Shown here piece by piece: positions 25,542 through 38,971 of a DNA stretch of 64,000 nucleotides. The translations under genes and the position numbers were made by a program. The notes beneath the pieces are model-generated. The model had not been told where the DNA came from, did not search any database, and saw nothing but the letters and a program-made list of their open reading frames with translations. Source of the stretch: Ligustrum vulgare (Eukaryota; Streptophyta; Magnoliopsida; Lamiales; Oleaceae); NCBI GenBank assembly GCA_963555705.1, contig OY743190.1, positions 15,755,491 to 15,819,490 on the forward strand. The letters run 5' to 3'. How positions within the stretch are numbered: the first letter of the stretch is position 1; every line of letters starts with the position of its first letter.

Positions 25542-26756
25542 ATTATTCTGTTGCTGCCTTTGTCAAATCATCACGGATTCTTAGGTTGCTGAAGTTTGTA
25601 GAATAAATACATTTCCTACTTACGCAAATATTTGATGTCGTCAAGCAAGTCTTCAAAAGTTTATTGGGAGCTACATGATAGGTTCAAGGAGCTCCAAAGT
25701 TTGTAGCCAATGGTCCAAACTCATATTCAAGATGCAGAAGAACGACAATTTACCGATAAAGCATTTAGAATTTGGCTTTGTCAACTCAAACATGCAGCCG
25801 ACAAAGTGAAGGACTTGTTTAGAACACTGCGCATTGAAGGAATCCAGAACATTTAGTTTATTGGTGGCTATCAGTTCTGGTGCCTGCTTCCACCATCGGG
25901 TAGAATTAACATTGACATCCGCATACGGATTAAAATCTCCTCCTTGATTTCATAATTCTTTGGGATTACCGAGCAAAATACAAAGCAGTGTTTGAGATAC
26001 AGCGTCATATGCATGTAACTTACAAGTGGGCAGGTAAAATTGTATTTTTATAAGCCTCCAAATTCGAAAGATTACTATTCTGAACGTATAACCACTCTAT
26101 ATCATCTGTCTTGGAGCACATGTGACCACCGAGAATTTTGAAGCCAAAGGAATACCTTCACATTTCCACATTACTTGTTCGACAGTTGCTTGAAGATTTG
26201 GAAATTACTCTTCTTTTGTTTGAACAAAAGAAAGGCGCCCTTCCAATATTTTCCAGCGGTCATCATTTGTCATATCCTTCAAGGAATGTGCAGAATTAGA
26301 ATTGCCTGGATCCATTGCAACTTTTTGACAAGTATCTTGCTTCCATCAAGTCCACACTTGAACAGTGGCCTTAGTGCATCAAAACCATCACCGAGTACAA
26401 GAATATATTTCTTTTGTTTTAATGATTTCCACATCATTGTAACGAATGTTCAAGTTCATTGAATAACATTTATTTCCTGTTGAAGACTAAATTACTGCTT
26501 TAATTGTTCTTTTAGCATTGAAATCACGTGATACAAAAAGTCATATTCTTAAATTGTGGAAATGTTCCATTTCCTTGTCGTCATTATTGATGAATTGGCA
26601 AAGACCTGTTTTCCCAATTCCTGAAGTACCAACATTTGATATAACAGATGCGGTTGCTCCGTCGGCTACTCCTGATGTTGTTTTCAAGAGGTAGTTTCAT
26701 TTCCTGCTTTTCAAATTGGTTTTCGCCAATATTTCTTTTTACCAACTGTAAGTTGA
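25542..26756. repeat. Monomer 22, class F/r1 (mosaic)
   Basis: 1,215 bp. Twin of monomer 20 at 2,431 bp, with the same mosaic structure. Confidence 0.95.
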
Positions 26757-28029
26757 ATTATTCTGTTGCTGCCTTTGTCAAATCATCAAGGATTCTTAGG
26801 TTGCTGAAGTTTGTAGAATAATACATTTCCTACTTACGCAAATATTTGATGTCGTCAAGCAAGTCTTCAAAAGTTTATTGGGAGCTACATGACAGGTTCA
26901 AGGAGCTCCAAAGTTTATAGCCAACGGTCCAAACTCATATTCAAAATGCAGAAGAACGTCAATTTAAAAGTTTATAGCCAACGGTCCAAACTCATATTCA
27001 AAATGCAGAAGAACGTCAATTTACCGATAAAGAATTTAGAATTTGGCTTTGTCAACTCAAACATGCAGCCGACAAAGTGAAGGACTTGTTTAGAACACTG
27101 CGTATTGAAGGAATCCAGAACATTTAGTTTATTGGTGGCTATCAGTTCTGGTGCCTTCCTTCCACCATCGGGTAGAATTAACATTGACATCCGCATACAG
27201 ATTAATCTCTCCCCCTTGATTTCATAATTCTTTGGGATTGCCGAGCAAAATACAAAGAAGTGTTTGAGATACAGCGTCATATGCATGTAACTTACGAGTA
27301 CGGCAGGTAAAATTTTATTTTTATAAGCCTCCAAATTCGAAAGATTACTATTCTGAACGTATAACCACTCTATATCATCTGTCTTGGAGCACATGTGACC
27401 ACCGAGAATTTTGAAGCCAAAGGAATACCTTCACATTTCCACATTACTTGTTCGACAGTTGCTTGAAGATTTGGAAATTACTCTTCTTTTGTTTGAACAA
27501 AAGAAAGGCGCCCTTCCAATATTTTCCAGCGGTCATCATTTGTCATATCCTTCAAGGAATGTGCAGAATTAGAATTGCCTGGATCCATTGCAACTTTTTG
27601 ACAAGTATCTTGCTTCCATCAAGTCCACACTTGAACAGTGGCCTTAGTGCATCAAAACCATCACCGAGTACAAGAAGATATTTCTTTTGTTTTAATGATT
27701 TCCACATCATTGTACAGAATGTTCAAGTTCATTGAATAACATTTATTTCCTGTTGATGACTAAATTAATGCTTTAATTGTTCTTTTAGCATTGAAATCAC
27801 GTGATACAAAAAGTCATATTCTTAAATTGTGGAAATGTTCCATTTCCTTGTCGTCATTATTGATGAATTGGCAAAGACCTGTTTTCCCACTTCCTGAAGT
27901 ACCAACATTTGATATAACAGATGCGGTTGCTCCGTCGGCTACTCCTGATGTTGTTTTCAAGAGGTCGTTTCATTTCCTGCTTTTCAAATTGGTTTTCGCC
28001 AATATTTCTTTTTGCCAACTGTAAGTTGA
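26757..28029. repeat. Monomer 23, class C/r2 with internal duplication
   Basis: 1,273 bp, the longest copy, because of an exact 57-bp tandem duplication in the coiled-coil segment. The right half is the 'aggtcg' subtype of r2. Confidence 0.95.
26910..27023. repeat. 57-bp perfect tandem duplication inside monomer 23
   Basis: Copies at 26910-26966 and 26967-27023 read identically, from 'aaagtttatagccaacgg' to 'gaacgtcaattta'. The length is a multiple of three. It lies in the coiled-coil remnant and no other monomer has it, so it arose after this copy formed. Confidence 0.95.
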
Positions 28030-29244
28030 ATTATTCTGTTGCTGCCTTTGTCAAATCATCACGGATTCTTAGGTTGCTGAAGTTTGTAGAATAAATACAT
28101 TTCCTACTTACGCAAATATTTGATGTCGTCAAGCAAGTCTTCAAAAGTTTATTGGGAGCTACATGATAGGTTCAAGGAGCTCCAAATTTTGTAGCCAATG
28201 GTCCAAACTCATATTCAAGATGCAGAAGAACGACAATTTACCGATAAAGCATTTAGAATTTGGCTTTGTCAACTCAAACATGCAGCCGACAAAGTGAAGG
28301 ACTTGTTTAGAACACTGCGCATTGAAGGAATCCAGAACATTTAGTTTATTGGTGGCTATCAGTTCTGGTGCCTGCTTCCACCATCGGGTAGAATTAACAT
28401 TGACATCCGCATACGGATTAAAATCTCCTCCTTGATTTCATAATTCTTTGGGATTACCGAGCAAAATACAAAGCAGTGTTTGAGATACAGCGTCATATGC
28501 ATGTAACTTACAAGTGGGCAGGTAAAATTGTATTTTTATAAGCCTCCAAATTCGAAAGATTACTATTCTGAACGTATAACCACTCTATATCATCTGTCTT
28601 GGAGCACATGTGACCACCGAGAATTTTGAAGCCAAAGGAATACCTTCACATTTCCACATTACTTGTTCGACAGTTGCTTGAAGATTTGGAAATTACTCTT
28701 CTTTTGTTTGAACAAAAGAAAGGCGCCCTTCCAATATTTTCCAGCGGTCATCATTTGTCATATCCTTCAAGGAATGTGCAGAATTAGAATTGCCTGGATC
28801 CATTGCAACTTTTTGACAAGTATCTTGCTTCCATCAAGTCCACACTTGAACAGTGGCCTTAGTGCATCAAAACCATCACCGAGTACAAGAAGATATTTCT
28901 TTTGTTTTAATGATTTCCACATCATTGTACAGAATGTTCAAGTTCATTGAATAACATTTATTTCCTGTTGATGACTAAATTAATGCTTTAATTGTTCTTT
29001 TAGCATTGAAATCACGTGATACAAAAAGTCATATTCTTAAATTGTGGAAATGTTCCATTTCCTTGTCGTCATTATTGATGAATTGGCAAAGACCTGTTTT
29101 CCCACTTCCTGAAGTACCAACATTTGATATAACAGATGCGGTTGCTCCGTCGGCTACTCCTGATGTTGTTTTCAAGAGGTCGTTTCATTTCCTGCTTTTC
29201 AAATTGGTTTTCGCCAATATTTCTTTTTGCCAACTGTAAGTTGA
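28030..29244. repeat. Monomer 24, class F/r2
   Basis: 1,215 bp. 'gtgggcagg' and 'aggtcgtttc'. Reads the same as monomer 25. Confidence 0.95.
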
Positions 29245-30459
29245 ATTATTCTGTTGCTGCCTTTGTCAAATCATCACGGATTCTTAGGTTGCTGAAGTTT
29301 GTAGAATAAATACATTTCCTACTTACGCAAATATTTGATGTCGTCAAGCAAGTCTTCAAAAGTTTATTGGGAGCTACATGATAGGTTCAAGGAGCTCCAA
29401 ATTTTGTAGCCAATGGTCCAAACTCATATTCAAGATGCAGAAGAACGACAATTTACCGATAAAGCATTTAGAATTTGGCTTTGTCAACTCAAACATGCAG
29501 CCGACAAAGTGAAGGACTTGTTTAGAACACTGCGCATTGAAGGAATCCAGAACATTTAGTTTATTGGTGGCTATCAGTTCTGGTGCCTGCTTCCACCATC
29601 GGGTAGAATTAACATTGACATCCGCATACGGATTAAAATCTCCTCCTTGATTTCATAATTCTTTGGGATTACCGAGCAAAATACAAAGCAGTGTTTGAGA
29701 TACAGCGTCATATGCATGTAACTTACAAGTGGGCAGGTAAAATTGTATTTTTATAAGCCTCCAAATTCGAAAGATTACTATTCTGAACGTATAACCACTC
29801 TATATCATCTGTCTTGGAGCACATGTGACCACCGAGAATTTTGAAGCCAAAGGAATACCTTCACATTTCCACATTACTTGTTCGACAGTTGCTTGAAGAT
29901 TTGGAAATTACTCTTCTTTTGTTTGAACAAAAGAAAGGCGCCCTTCCAATATTTTCCAGCGGTCATCATTTGTCATATCCTTCAAGGAATGTGCAGAATT
30001 AGAATTGCCTGGATCCATTGCAACTTTTTGACAAGTATCTTGCTTCCATCAAGTCCACACTTGAACAGTGGCCTTAGTGCATCAAAACCATCACCGAGTA
30101 CAAGAAGATATTTCTTTTGTTTTAATGATTTCCACATCATTGTACAGAATGTTCAAGTTCATTGAATAACATTTATTTCCTGTTGATGACTAAATTAATG
30201 CTTTAATTGTTCTTTTAGCATTGAAATCACGTGATACAAAAAGTCATATTCTTAAATTGTGGAAATGTTCCATTTCCTTGTCGTCATTATTGATGAATTG
30301 GCAAAGACCTGTTTTCCCACTTCCTGAAGTACCAACATTTGATATAACAGATGCGGTTGCTCCGTCGGCTACTCCTGATGTTGTTTTCAAGAGGTCGTTT
30401 CATTTCCTGCTTTTCAAATTGGTTTTCGCCAATATTTCTTTTTGCCAACTGTAAGTTGA
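29245..30459. repeat. Monomer 25, class F/r2
   Basis: 1,215 bp. Adjacent duplicate of monomer 24. Confidence 0.95.
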
Positions 30460-31675
30460 ATTATTCTGTTGCTGCCTTTGTCAAATCATCACGGATTCTT
30501 AGGTTGCTGAAGTTTGTAGAATAAATACATTTCCTACTTACGCAAATATTTGATGTCGTCAAGCAAGTCTTCAAAAGTTTATTGGGAGCTACATGATAGG
30601 TTCAAGGAGCTCCAAATTTTGTAGCCAATGGTCCAAACTCATATTCAAGATGCAGAAGAACGACAATTTACCGATAAAGCATTTAGAATTTGGCTTTGTC
30701 AACTCAAACATGCAGCCGACAAAGTGAAGGACTTGTTTAGAACACTGCGCATTGAAGGAATCCAGAACATTTAGTTTATTGGTGGCTATCAGTTCTGGTG
30801 CCTGCTTCCACCATCGGGTAGAATTAACATTGACATCCGCATACGGATTAAAATCTCCTCCTTGATTTCATAATTCTTTGGGATTACCGAGCAAAATACA
30901 AAGCAGTGTTTGAGATACAGCGTCATATGCATGTAACTTACAAGTAGGGCAGGTAAAATTGTATTTTTATAAGCCTCCAAATTCGAAAGATTACTATTCT
31001 GAACGTATAACCACTCTATATCATCTGTCTTGGAGCACATGTGACCACCGAGAATTTTGAAGCCAAAGGAATACCTTCACATTTCCACTTTACCTGTTCG
31101 ACAGTTGCTTGAAGATTTGGAAATTACTCTTCTTTTGTTTGAACAAAAGAAAGGCGCCCTTCCAATATTTTCCAGCGGTCATCATTTGTCATATCCTTCA
31201 AGGAATGTTTAGAATTAGAATTGCCTGGAGCCATTGCAACTTTTTGACAAGTATCTTGCTTCCATCAAGTCCACACTTGAACAGTGGCCTTAGTGCATCA
31301 AAACCATCACCGAGTACAAGAAGATATTTCTTTTGTTTTAATGATTTCCACATAATTGTACAGAATGTTCAAGTTCATTGAATAACATTTATTTCCTGTT
31401 GATGACTAAATTACTGCTTTAATTGTTCTTTTAGCATTGAAATCACGTGATACAAAAAGTCATATTCTTAAATTGTGGAAATGTTCCATTTCCTTGTCGT
31501 CATTATTGATGAATTGGCAAAGACCTGTTTTCCCACTTCCTGAAGTACCAACATTTGATATAACAGATGCGGTTGCTTCGTCGGCTACTCCTGATGTTGT
31601 TTTCAAGAGGTAGTTTCATTTCCTGCTTTTCAAATTGGTTTTCGCCAATATTTCTTTTTGCCAACTGTAAGTTGA
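30460..31675. repeat. Monomer 26, class F/r2
   Basis: 1,216 bp. Same lineage as 14 and 17 ('acataattg', 'gcttcgtcgg'). Has 'ccactttacctg' near 31086. Confidence 0.95.
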
Positions 31676-32893
31676 ATTATTCTGTTGCTGCCTTTGTCAA
31701 ATCATCACGGATTCTTAGGTTGCTGAAGTTTGTAGAATAATACATTTCCTACTTACGCAAATATTTGATGTCGTCAAGCAAGTATTCAAAAGTTTATTGG
31801 GAGCTACATGATAGGTTCAAGGAGCTCCAAAGTTTGTAGCCAATGGTCCAAACTCATATTCAAGACGCAGAAGAACGACAATTTACCGATAAAGCATTTA
31901 GAATTTGGCTTTGTCAACTCAAACATGCAGCCGACAAAGTGAAGGACTTGTTTAGAACACTGCGCATTGAAGGAATCCAGAACATTTAGTTTATTGGTGG
32001 CTATCAGTTCTGTGCCTTGCTTCCACCATCGGGTAGAATTATGCACATTGACATCCGCATACGGATTAATCTCTCACCCTTGATTTCATAATTCTTTGGG
32101 ATTACCGTGCAAAATACAAAGCAGTGTTTGAGATACAGCGTCATATGCATGTAACTTACAAGTGGGGCAGGTAAAATTGTATTTTTATAAGCCTCCAAAT
32201 TCGAAAGATTACTATTCTGAACGTATAACCACTCTATATCATCTGTCTTGGAGCACATGTGACCACCGAGAATTTTGAAGCCAAAGGAATACCTTCACAT
32301 TTCCACATTACTTGTTCGACAGTTGCTTGAAGATTTGGAAATTACTCTTCTTTTGTTTGAACAAAAGAAAGGCGCCCTTCCAATATTTTCCAGCGGTCAT
32401 CATTTGTCATATCCTTCAAGGAATGTGCAGAATTAGAATTGCCTGGATCCATTGCAACTTTTTGACAAGTATCTTGCTTCCATCAAGTCCACACTTGAAC
32501 AGTGGCCTTAGTGCATCAAAACCATCACCGAGTACAAGAATATATTTCTTTTGTTTTAATGATTTCCACATCATTGTAACGAATGTTCAAGTTCATTGAA
32601 TAACATTTATTTCCTGTTGAAGACTAAATTACTGCTTTAATTGTTCTTTTAGCATTGAAATCACGTGATACAAAAAGTCATATTCTTAAATTGTGGAAAT
32701 GTTCCATTTCCTTGTCGTCATTATTGATGAATTGGCAAAGACCTGTTTTCCCAATTCCTGAAGTACCAACATTTGATATAACAGATGCGGTTGCTCCGTC
32801 GGCTACTCCTGATGTTGTTTTCAAGAGGTAGTTTCATTTCCTGCTTTTCAAATTGGTTTTCGCCAATATTTCTTTTTACCAACTGTAAGTTGA
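31676..32893. repeat. Monomer 27, class A/r1
   Basis: 1,218 bp. Same lineage as 15 and 18 ('gtggggcagg'). Confidence 0.95.
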
Positions 32894-34109
32894 ATTATTC
32901 TGTTGCTGCCTTTGTCAAATCATCAAGGATTCTTAGGTTGCTGAAGTTTGTAGAATAATACATTTCCTACTTACGCAAATATTTGATGTCGTCAAGCAAG
33001 TCTTCAAAAGTTTATTGGGAGCTACATGACAGGTTCAAGGAGCTCCAAAGTTTATAGCCAACGGTCCAAACTCATATTCAAAATGCAGAAGAACGTCAAT
33101 TTACCGATAAAGAATTTAGAATTTGGCTTTGTCAACTCAAACATGCAGCCGACAAAGTGAAGGACTTGTTTAGAACACTGCGTATTGAAGAAATCCAGAA
33201 CATTTAGTTTATTGGTGGCTATCAGTTCTGGTGCCTTCCTTCCACCATCGGGTAGAATTAACATTGACATCCGCATACAGATTAATCTCTCCCCCTTGAT
33301 TTCATAATTCTTTGGGATTGCCGAGCAAAATACAAAGAAGTGTTTGAGATACAGCGTCATATGCATGTAACTTACGAGTACGGCAGGTAAAATTTTATTT
33401 TTATAAGCCTCCAAATTCGAAAGATTACTATTCTGAACGTATAACCACTCTATATCATCTGTCTTGGAGCACATGTGACCACCGAGAATTTTGAAGCCAA
33501 AGGAATACCTTCACATTTCCACATTACTTGTTCGACAGTTGCTTGAAGATTTGGAAATTACTCTTCTTTTGTTTGAACAAAAGAAAGGCGCCCTTCCAAT
33601 ATTTTCCAGCGGTCATCATTTGTCATATCCTTCAAGGAATGTGCAGAATTAGAATTGCCTGGATCCATTGCAACTTTTTGACAAGTATCTTGCTTCCATC
33701 AAGTCCACACTTGAACAGTGGCCTTAGTGCATCAAAACCATCACCGAGTACAAGAAGATATTTCTTTTGTTTTAATGATTTCCACATCATTGTACAGAAT
33801 GTTCAAGTTCATTGAATAACATTTATTTCCTGTTGATGACTAAATTAATGCTTTAATTGTTCTTTTAGCATTGAAATCACGTGATACAAAAAGTCATATT
33901 CTTAAATTGTGGAAATGTTCCATTTCCTTGTCGTCATTATTGATGAATTGGCAAAGACCTGTTTTCCCACTTCCTGAAGTACCAACATCTGATATAACAG
34001 ATGTGGTTGCTCCGTCGGCTACTCCTGATGTTGTTTTCAAGAGGTAGTTTCATTTCCTGCTTTTCAAATTGGTTTTCGCCAATATTTCTTTTTGCCAACT
34101 GTAAGTTGA
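32894..34109. repeat. Monomer 28, class C/r2
   Basis: 1,216 bp. Same lineage as 19 and 21 ('gaagaaatcc', 'cagatgtggtt'). Confidence 0.95.
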
Positions 34110-35324
34110 ATTATTCTGTTGCTGCCTTTGTCAAATCATCACGGATTCTTAGGTCGCTGAAGTTTGTAGAATAAATACATTTCCTACTTACGCAAATATT
34201 TGATGTCGTCAAGCAAGTCTTCAAAAGTTTATTGGGAGCTACATGATAGGTTCAAGGAGCTCCAAAGTTTGTAGCCAATGGTCCAAACTCATATTCAAGA
34301 TGCAGAAGAACGACAATTTACCGATAAAGCATTTAGAATTTGGCTTTGTCAACTCAAACATGCAGCCGACAAAGTGAAGGACTTGTTTAGAACACTGCGC
34401 ATTGAAGGAATCCAGAACATTTAGTTTATTGGTGGCTATCAGTTCTGGTGCCTGCTTCCACCATCGGGTAGAATTAACATTGACATCCGCATACGGATTA
34501 AAATCTCCTCCTTGATTTCATAATTCTTTGGGATTACCGAGCAAAATACAAAGCAGTGTTTGAGATACAGCGTCATATGCATGTAACTTACAAGTGGGCA
34601 GGTAAAATTGTATTTTTATAAGCCTCCAAATTCGAAAGATTACTATTCTGAACGTATAACCACTCTATATCATCTGTCTTGGAGCACATGTGACCACCGA
34701 GAATTTTGAAGCCAAAGGAATACCTTCACATTTCCACATTACTTGTTCGACAGTTGCTTGAAGATTTGGAAATTACTCTTCTTTTGTTTGAACAAAAGAA
34801 AGGCGCCCTTCCAATATTTTCCAGCGGTCATCATTTGTCATATCCTTCAAGGAATGTGCAGAATTAGAATTGCCTGGATCCATTGCAACTTTTTGACAAG
34901 TATCTTGCTTCCATCAAGTCCACACTTGAACAGTGGCCTTAGTGCATCAAAACCATCACCGAGTACAAGAAGATATTTCTTTTGTTTTAATGATTTCCAC
35001 ATCATTGTACAGAATGTTCAAGTTCATTGAATAACATTTATTTCCTGTTGATGACTAAATTAATGCTTTAATTGTTCTTTTAGCATTGAAATCACGTGAT
35101 ACAAAAAGTCATATTCTTAAATTGTGGAAATGTTCCATTTCCTTGTCGTCATTATTGATGAATTGGCAAAGACCTGTTTTCCCACTTCCTGAAGTACCAA
35201 CATTTGATATAACAGATGCGGTTGCTCCGTCGGCTACTCCTGATGTTGTTTTCAAGAGGTCGTTTCATTTCCTGCTTTTCAAATTGGTTTTCGCCAATAT
35301 TTCTTTTGGCCAACTGTAAGTTGA
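34110..35324. repeat. Monomer 29, class F/r2
   Basis: 1,215 bp. Private 'aggtcgctgaag' near 34152 and 'ttttggccaac' near 35305. Confidence 0.95.
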
Positions 35325-36540
35325 ATTATTCTGTTGCTGCCTTTGTCAAATCATCACGGATTCTTAGGTTGCTGAAGTTTGTAGAATAAATACATTTCCT
35401 ACTTACGCAAATATTTGATGTCGTCAAGCAAGTCTTCAAAAGTTTATTGGGAGCTACATGATAGGTTTAAGGAGCTCCAAATTTTGTAGCCAATGGTCCA
35501 AACTCATATTCAAGATGCAGAAGAACGACAATTTACCGATAAAGCATTTAGAATTTGGCTTTGTCAACTCAAACATGCAGCCGACAAAGTGAAGGACTTG
35601 TTTAGAACACTGCGCATTGAAGGAATCCAGAACATTTAGTTTATTGGTGGCTATCAGTTCTGGTGCCTGCTTCCACCATCGGGTAGAATTAACATTGACA
35701 TCCGCATACGGATTAAAATCTCCTCCTTGATTTCATAATTCTTTGGGATTACCGAGCAAAATACAAAGCAGTGTTTGAGATACAGCGTCATATGCATGTA
35801 ACTTACAAGTAGGGCAGGTAAAATTGTATTTTTATAAGCCTCCAAATTCGAAAGATTACTATTCTGAACGTATAACCACTCTATATCATCTGTCTTGGAG
35901 CACATGTGACCACCGAGAATTTTGAAGCCAAAGGAATACCTTCACATTTCCACATTACTTGTTCGACAGTTGCTTGAAGATTTGGAAATTACTCTTCTTT
36001 TGTTTGAACAAAAGAAAGGCGCCCTTCCAATATTTTCCAGCGGTCATCATTTGTCATATCCTTCAAGGAATGTTTAGAATTAGAATTTCCTGGATCCATT
36101 GCAACTTTTTGACAAGTATCTTGCTTCCATCAAGTCCACACTTGAACAGTGGCCTTAGTGCATCAAAACCATCACCGAGTACAAGAAGATATTTCTTTTG
36201 TTTTAATGATTTCCACATCATTGTACAGAATGTTCAAGTTCATTGAATAACATTTATTTCCTGTTGATGACTAAATTACTGCTTTAATTGTTCTTTTAGC
36301 ATTGAAATCACGTGATACAAAAAGTCATATTCTTAAATTGTGGAAATGTTCCATTTCCTTGTCGTCATTATTGATGAATTGGCAAAGACCTGTTTTCCCA
36401 CTTCCTCAAGTACCAACATTTGATATAACAGATGCGGTTGCTTCGTCGGCTACTCCTGATATTGTTTTCAAGAGGTAGTTTCATTTCCTGCTTTTCAAAT
36501 TGGTTTTCGCCAATATTTCTTTTTGCCAACTGTAAGTTGA
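35325..36540. repeat. Monomer 30, class F/r2, P-loop stop
   Basis: 1,216 bp. 'cttcctcaag' turns the P-loop Ser codon into TGA on the minus strand. 'gatattg' and 'tttcctgg' are shared with monomer 32 at 2,431 bp. Private 'aggtttaagg'. Confidence 0.95.
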
Positions 36541-37755
36541 ATTATTCTGTTGCTGCCTTTGTCAAATCATCACGGATTCTTAGGTTGCTGAAGTTTGTAG
36601 AATAATACATTTCCTACTTACGCAAATATTTGATGTCGTCAAGCAAGTATTCAAAAGTTTATTGGGAGCTACATGATAGGTTCAAGGAGCTCCAAAGTTT
36701 GTAGCCAATGGTCCAAACTCATATTCAAGACGCAGAAGAACGACAATTTACCGATAAAGCATTTAGAATTTGGCTTTGTCAACTCAAACATGCAGCCGAC
36801 AAAGTGAAGGACTTGTTTAGAACACTGCGCATTGAAGGAATCCAGAACATTTAGTTTATTGGTGGCTATCAGTTCTGGTGCCTGCTTCCACCATCGGGTA
36901 GAATTAACATTGACATCCGCATACGGATTAAAATCTCCTCCTTGATTTCATAATTCTTTGGGATTACCGAGCAAAATACAAAGCAGTGTTTGAGATACAG
37001 CGTCATATGCATGTAACTTACAAGTGGGGCAGGTAAAATTGTATTTTTATAAGCCTCCAAATTCGAAAGATTACTATTCTGAACGTATAACCACTCTATA
37101 TCATCTGTCTTGGAGCACATGTGACCACCGAGAATTTTGAAGCCAAAGGAATACCTTCACATTTCCACATTACTTGTTCGACAGTTGCTTGAAGATTTGG
37201 AAATTACTCTTCTTTTGTTTGAACAAAAGAAAGGCGCCCTTCCAATATTTTCCAGCGGTCATCATTTGTCATATCCTTCAAGGAATGTGCAGAATTAGAA
37301 TTGCCTGGATCCATTGCAACTTTTTGACAAGTATCTTGCTTCCATCAAGTCCACACTTGAACAGTGGCCTTAGTGCATCAAAACCATCACCGAGTACAAG
37401 AAGATATTTCTTTTGTTTTAATGATTTCCACATCATTGTACAGAATGTTCAAGTTCATTGAATAACATTTATTTCCTGTTGATGACTAAATTAATGCTTT
37501 AATTGTTCTTTTAGCATTGAAATCACGTGATACAAAAAGTCATATTCTTAAATTGTGGAAATGTTCCATTTCCTTGTCGTCATTATTGATGAATTGGCAA
37601 AGACCTGTTTTCCCACTTCCTGAAGTACCAACATTTGATATAACAGATGCGGTTGCTCCGTCGGCTACTCCTGATGTTGTTTTCAAGAGGTCGTTTCATT
37701 TCCTGCTTTTCAAATTGGTTTTCGCCAATATTTCTTTTTGCCAACTGTAAGTTGA
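36541..37755. repeat. Monomer 31, class F with A-like left edge (mosaic)
   Basis: 1,215 bp. Begins with class A alleles ('gtattc', 'gacgcag'), switches to F at 'gcctgcttcc', then has 'gtggggcagg' and an 'aggtcg' right half. Confidence 0.95.
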
Positions 37756-38971
37756 ATTATTCTGTTGCTGCCTTTGTCAAATCATCACGGATTCTTAGGT
37801 TGCTGAAGTTTGTAGAATAAATACATTTCCTACTTACGCAAATATTTGATGTCGTCAAGCAAGTCTTCAAAAGTTTATTGGGAGCTACATGATAGGTTCA
37901 AGGAGCTCCAAATTTTGTAGCCAATGGTCCAAACTCATATTCAAGATGCAGAAGAACGACAATTTACCGATAAAGCATTTAGAATTTGGCTTTGTCAACT
38001 CAAACATGCAGCCGACAAAGTGAAGGACTTGTTTAGAACACTGCGCATTGAAGGAATCCAGAACATTTAGTTTATTGGTGGCTATCAGTTCTGGTGCCTG
38101 CTTCCACCATCGGGTAGAATTAACATTGACATCCGCATACAGATTAAAATCTCCTCCTTGATTTCATAATTCTTTGGGATTACCAAGCAAAATACAAAGC
38201 AGTGTTTGAGATACAGCGTCATATGCATGTAACTTACAAGTAGGGCAGGTAAAATTGTATTTTTATAAGCCTCCAAATTCGAAAGATTACTATTCTGAAC
38301 GTATAACCACTCTATATCATCTGTCTTGGAGCACATGTGACCACCGAGAATTTTGAAGCCAAAGGAATACCTTCACATTTCCACATTACTTGTTCGACAG
38401 TTGCTTGAAGATTTGGAAATTACTCTTCTTTTGTTTGAACAAAAGAAAGGCGCCCTTCCAATATTTTCCAGCGGTCATCATTTGTCATATCCTTCAAGGA
38501 ATGTTTAGAATTAGAATTTCCTGGATCCATTGCAACTTTTTGACAAGTATCTTGCTTCCATCAAGTCCACACTTGAACAGTGGCCTTAGTGCATCAAAAC
38601 CATCACCGAGTACAAGAAGATATTTCTTTTGTTTTAATGATTTCCACATCATTGTACAGAATGTTCAAGTTCATTGAATAACATTTATTTCCTGTTGATG
38701 ACTAAATTACTGCTTTAATTGTTCTTTTAGCATTGAAATCACGTGATACAAAAAGTCATATTCTTAAATTGTGGAAATGTTCCATTTCCTTGTCGTCATT
38801 ATTGATGAATTGGCAAAGACCTGTTTTCCCACTTCCTCAAGTACCAACATTTGATATAACAGATGCGGTTGCTTCGTCGGCTACTCCTGATATTGTTTTC
38901 AAGAGGTAGTTTCATTTCCTGCTTTTCAAATTGGTTTTCGCCAATATTTCTTTTTGCCAACTGTAAGTTGA
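37756..38971. repeat. Monomer 32, class F/r2, P-loop stop
   Basis: 1,216 bp. Near twin of monomer 30, with the same TGA in the P-loop and 'gatattg'. Has 'attaccaagc', shared with 34 and 35. Confidence 0.95.

Larger units (their letters stand above)
21895..26756. repeat. Two-monomer higher-order repeat, two copies
   Basis: Monomers 19-20 and 21-22 repeat as C-F with a 2,431-bp spacing. The C copies share 'gaagaaatcc' and 'cagatgtggtt'. The F copies share 'gtgggcagg' and an r1 right half, which is an unusual combination. Monomer 23 follows in C position but lacks 'gaagaaatcc'. Confidence 0.8.
28030..30459. repeat. Single-monomer duplication (monomers 24 and 25)
   Basis: Two adjacent 1,215-bp F/r2 monomers in which I see no difference on reading. 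This is the freshest-looking duplication in the left block. Confidence 0.8.
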
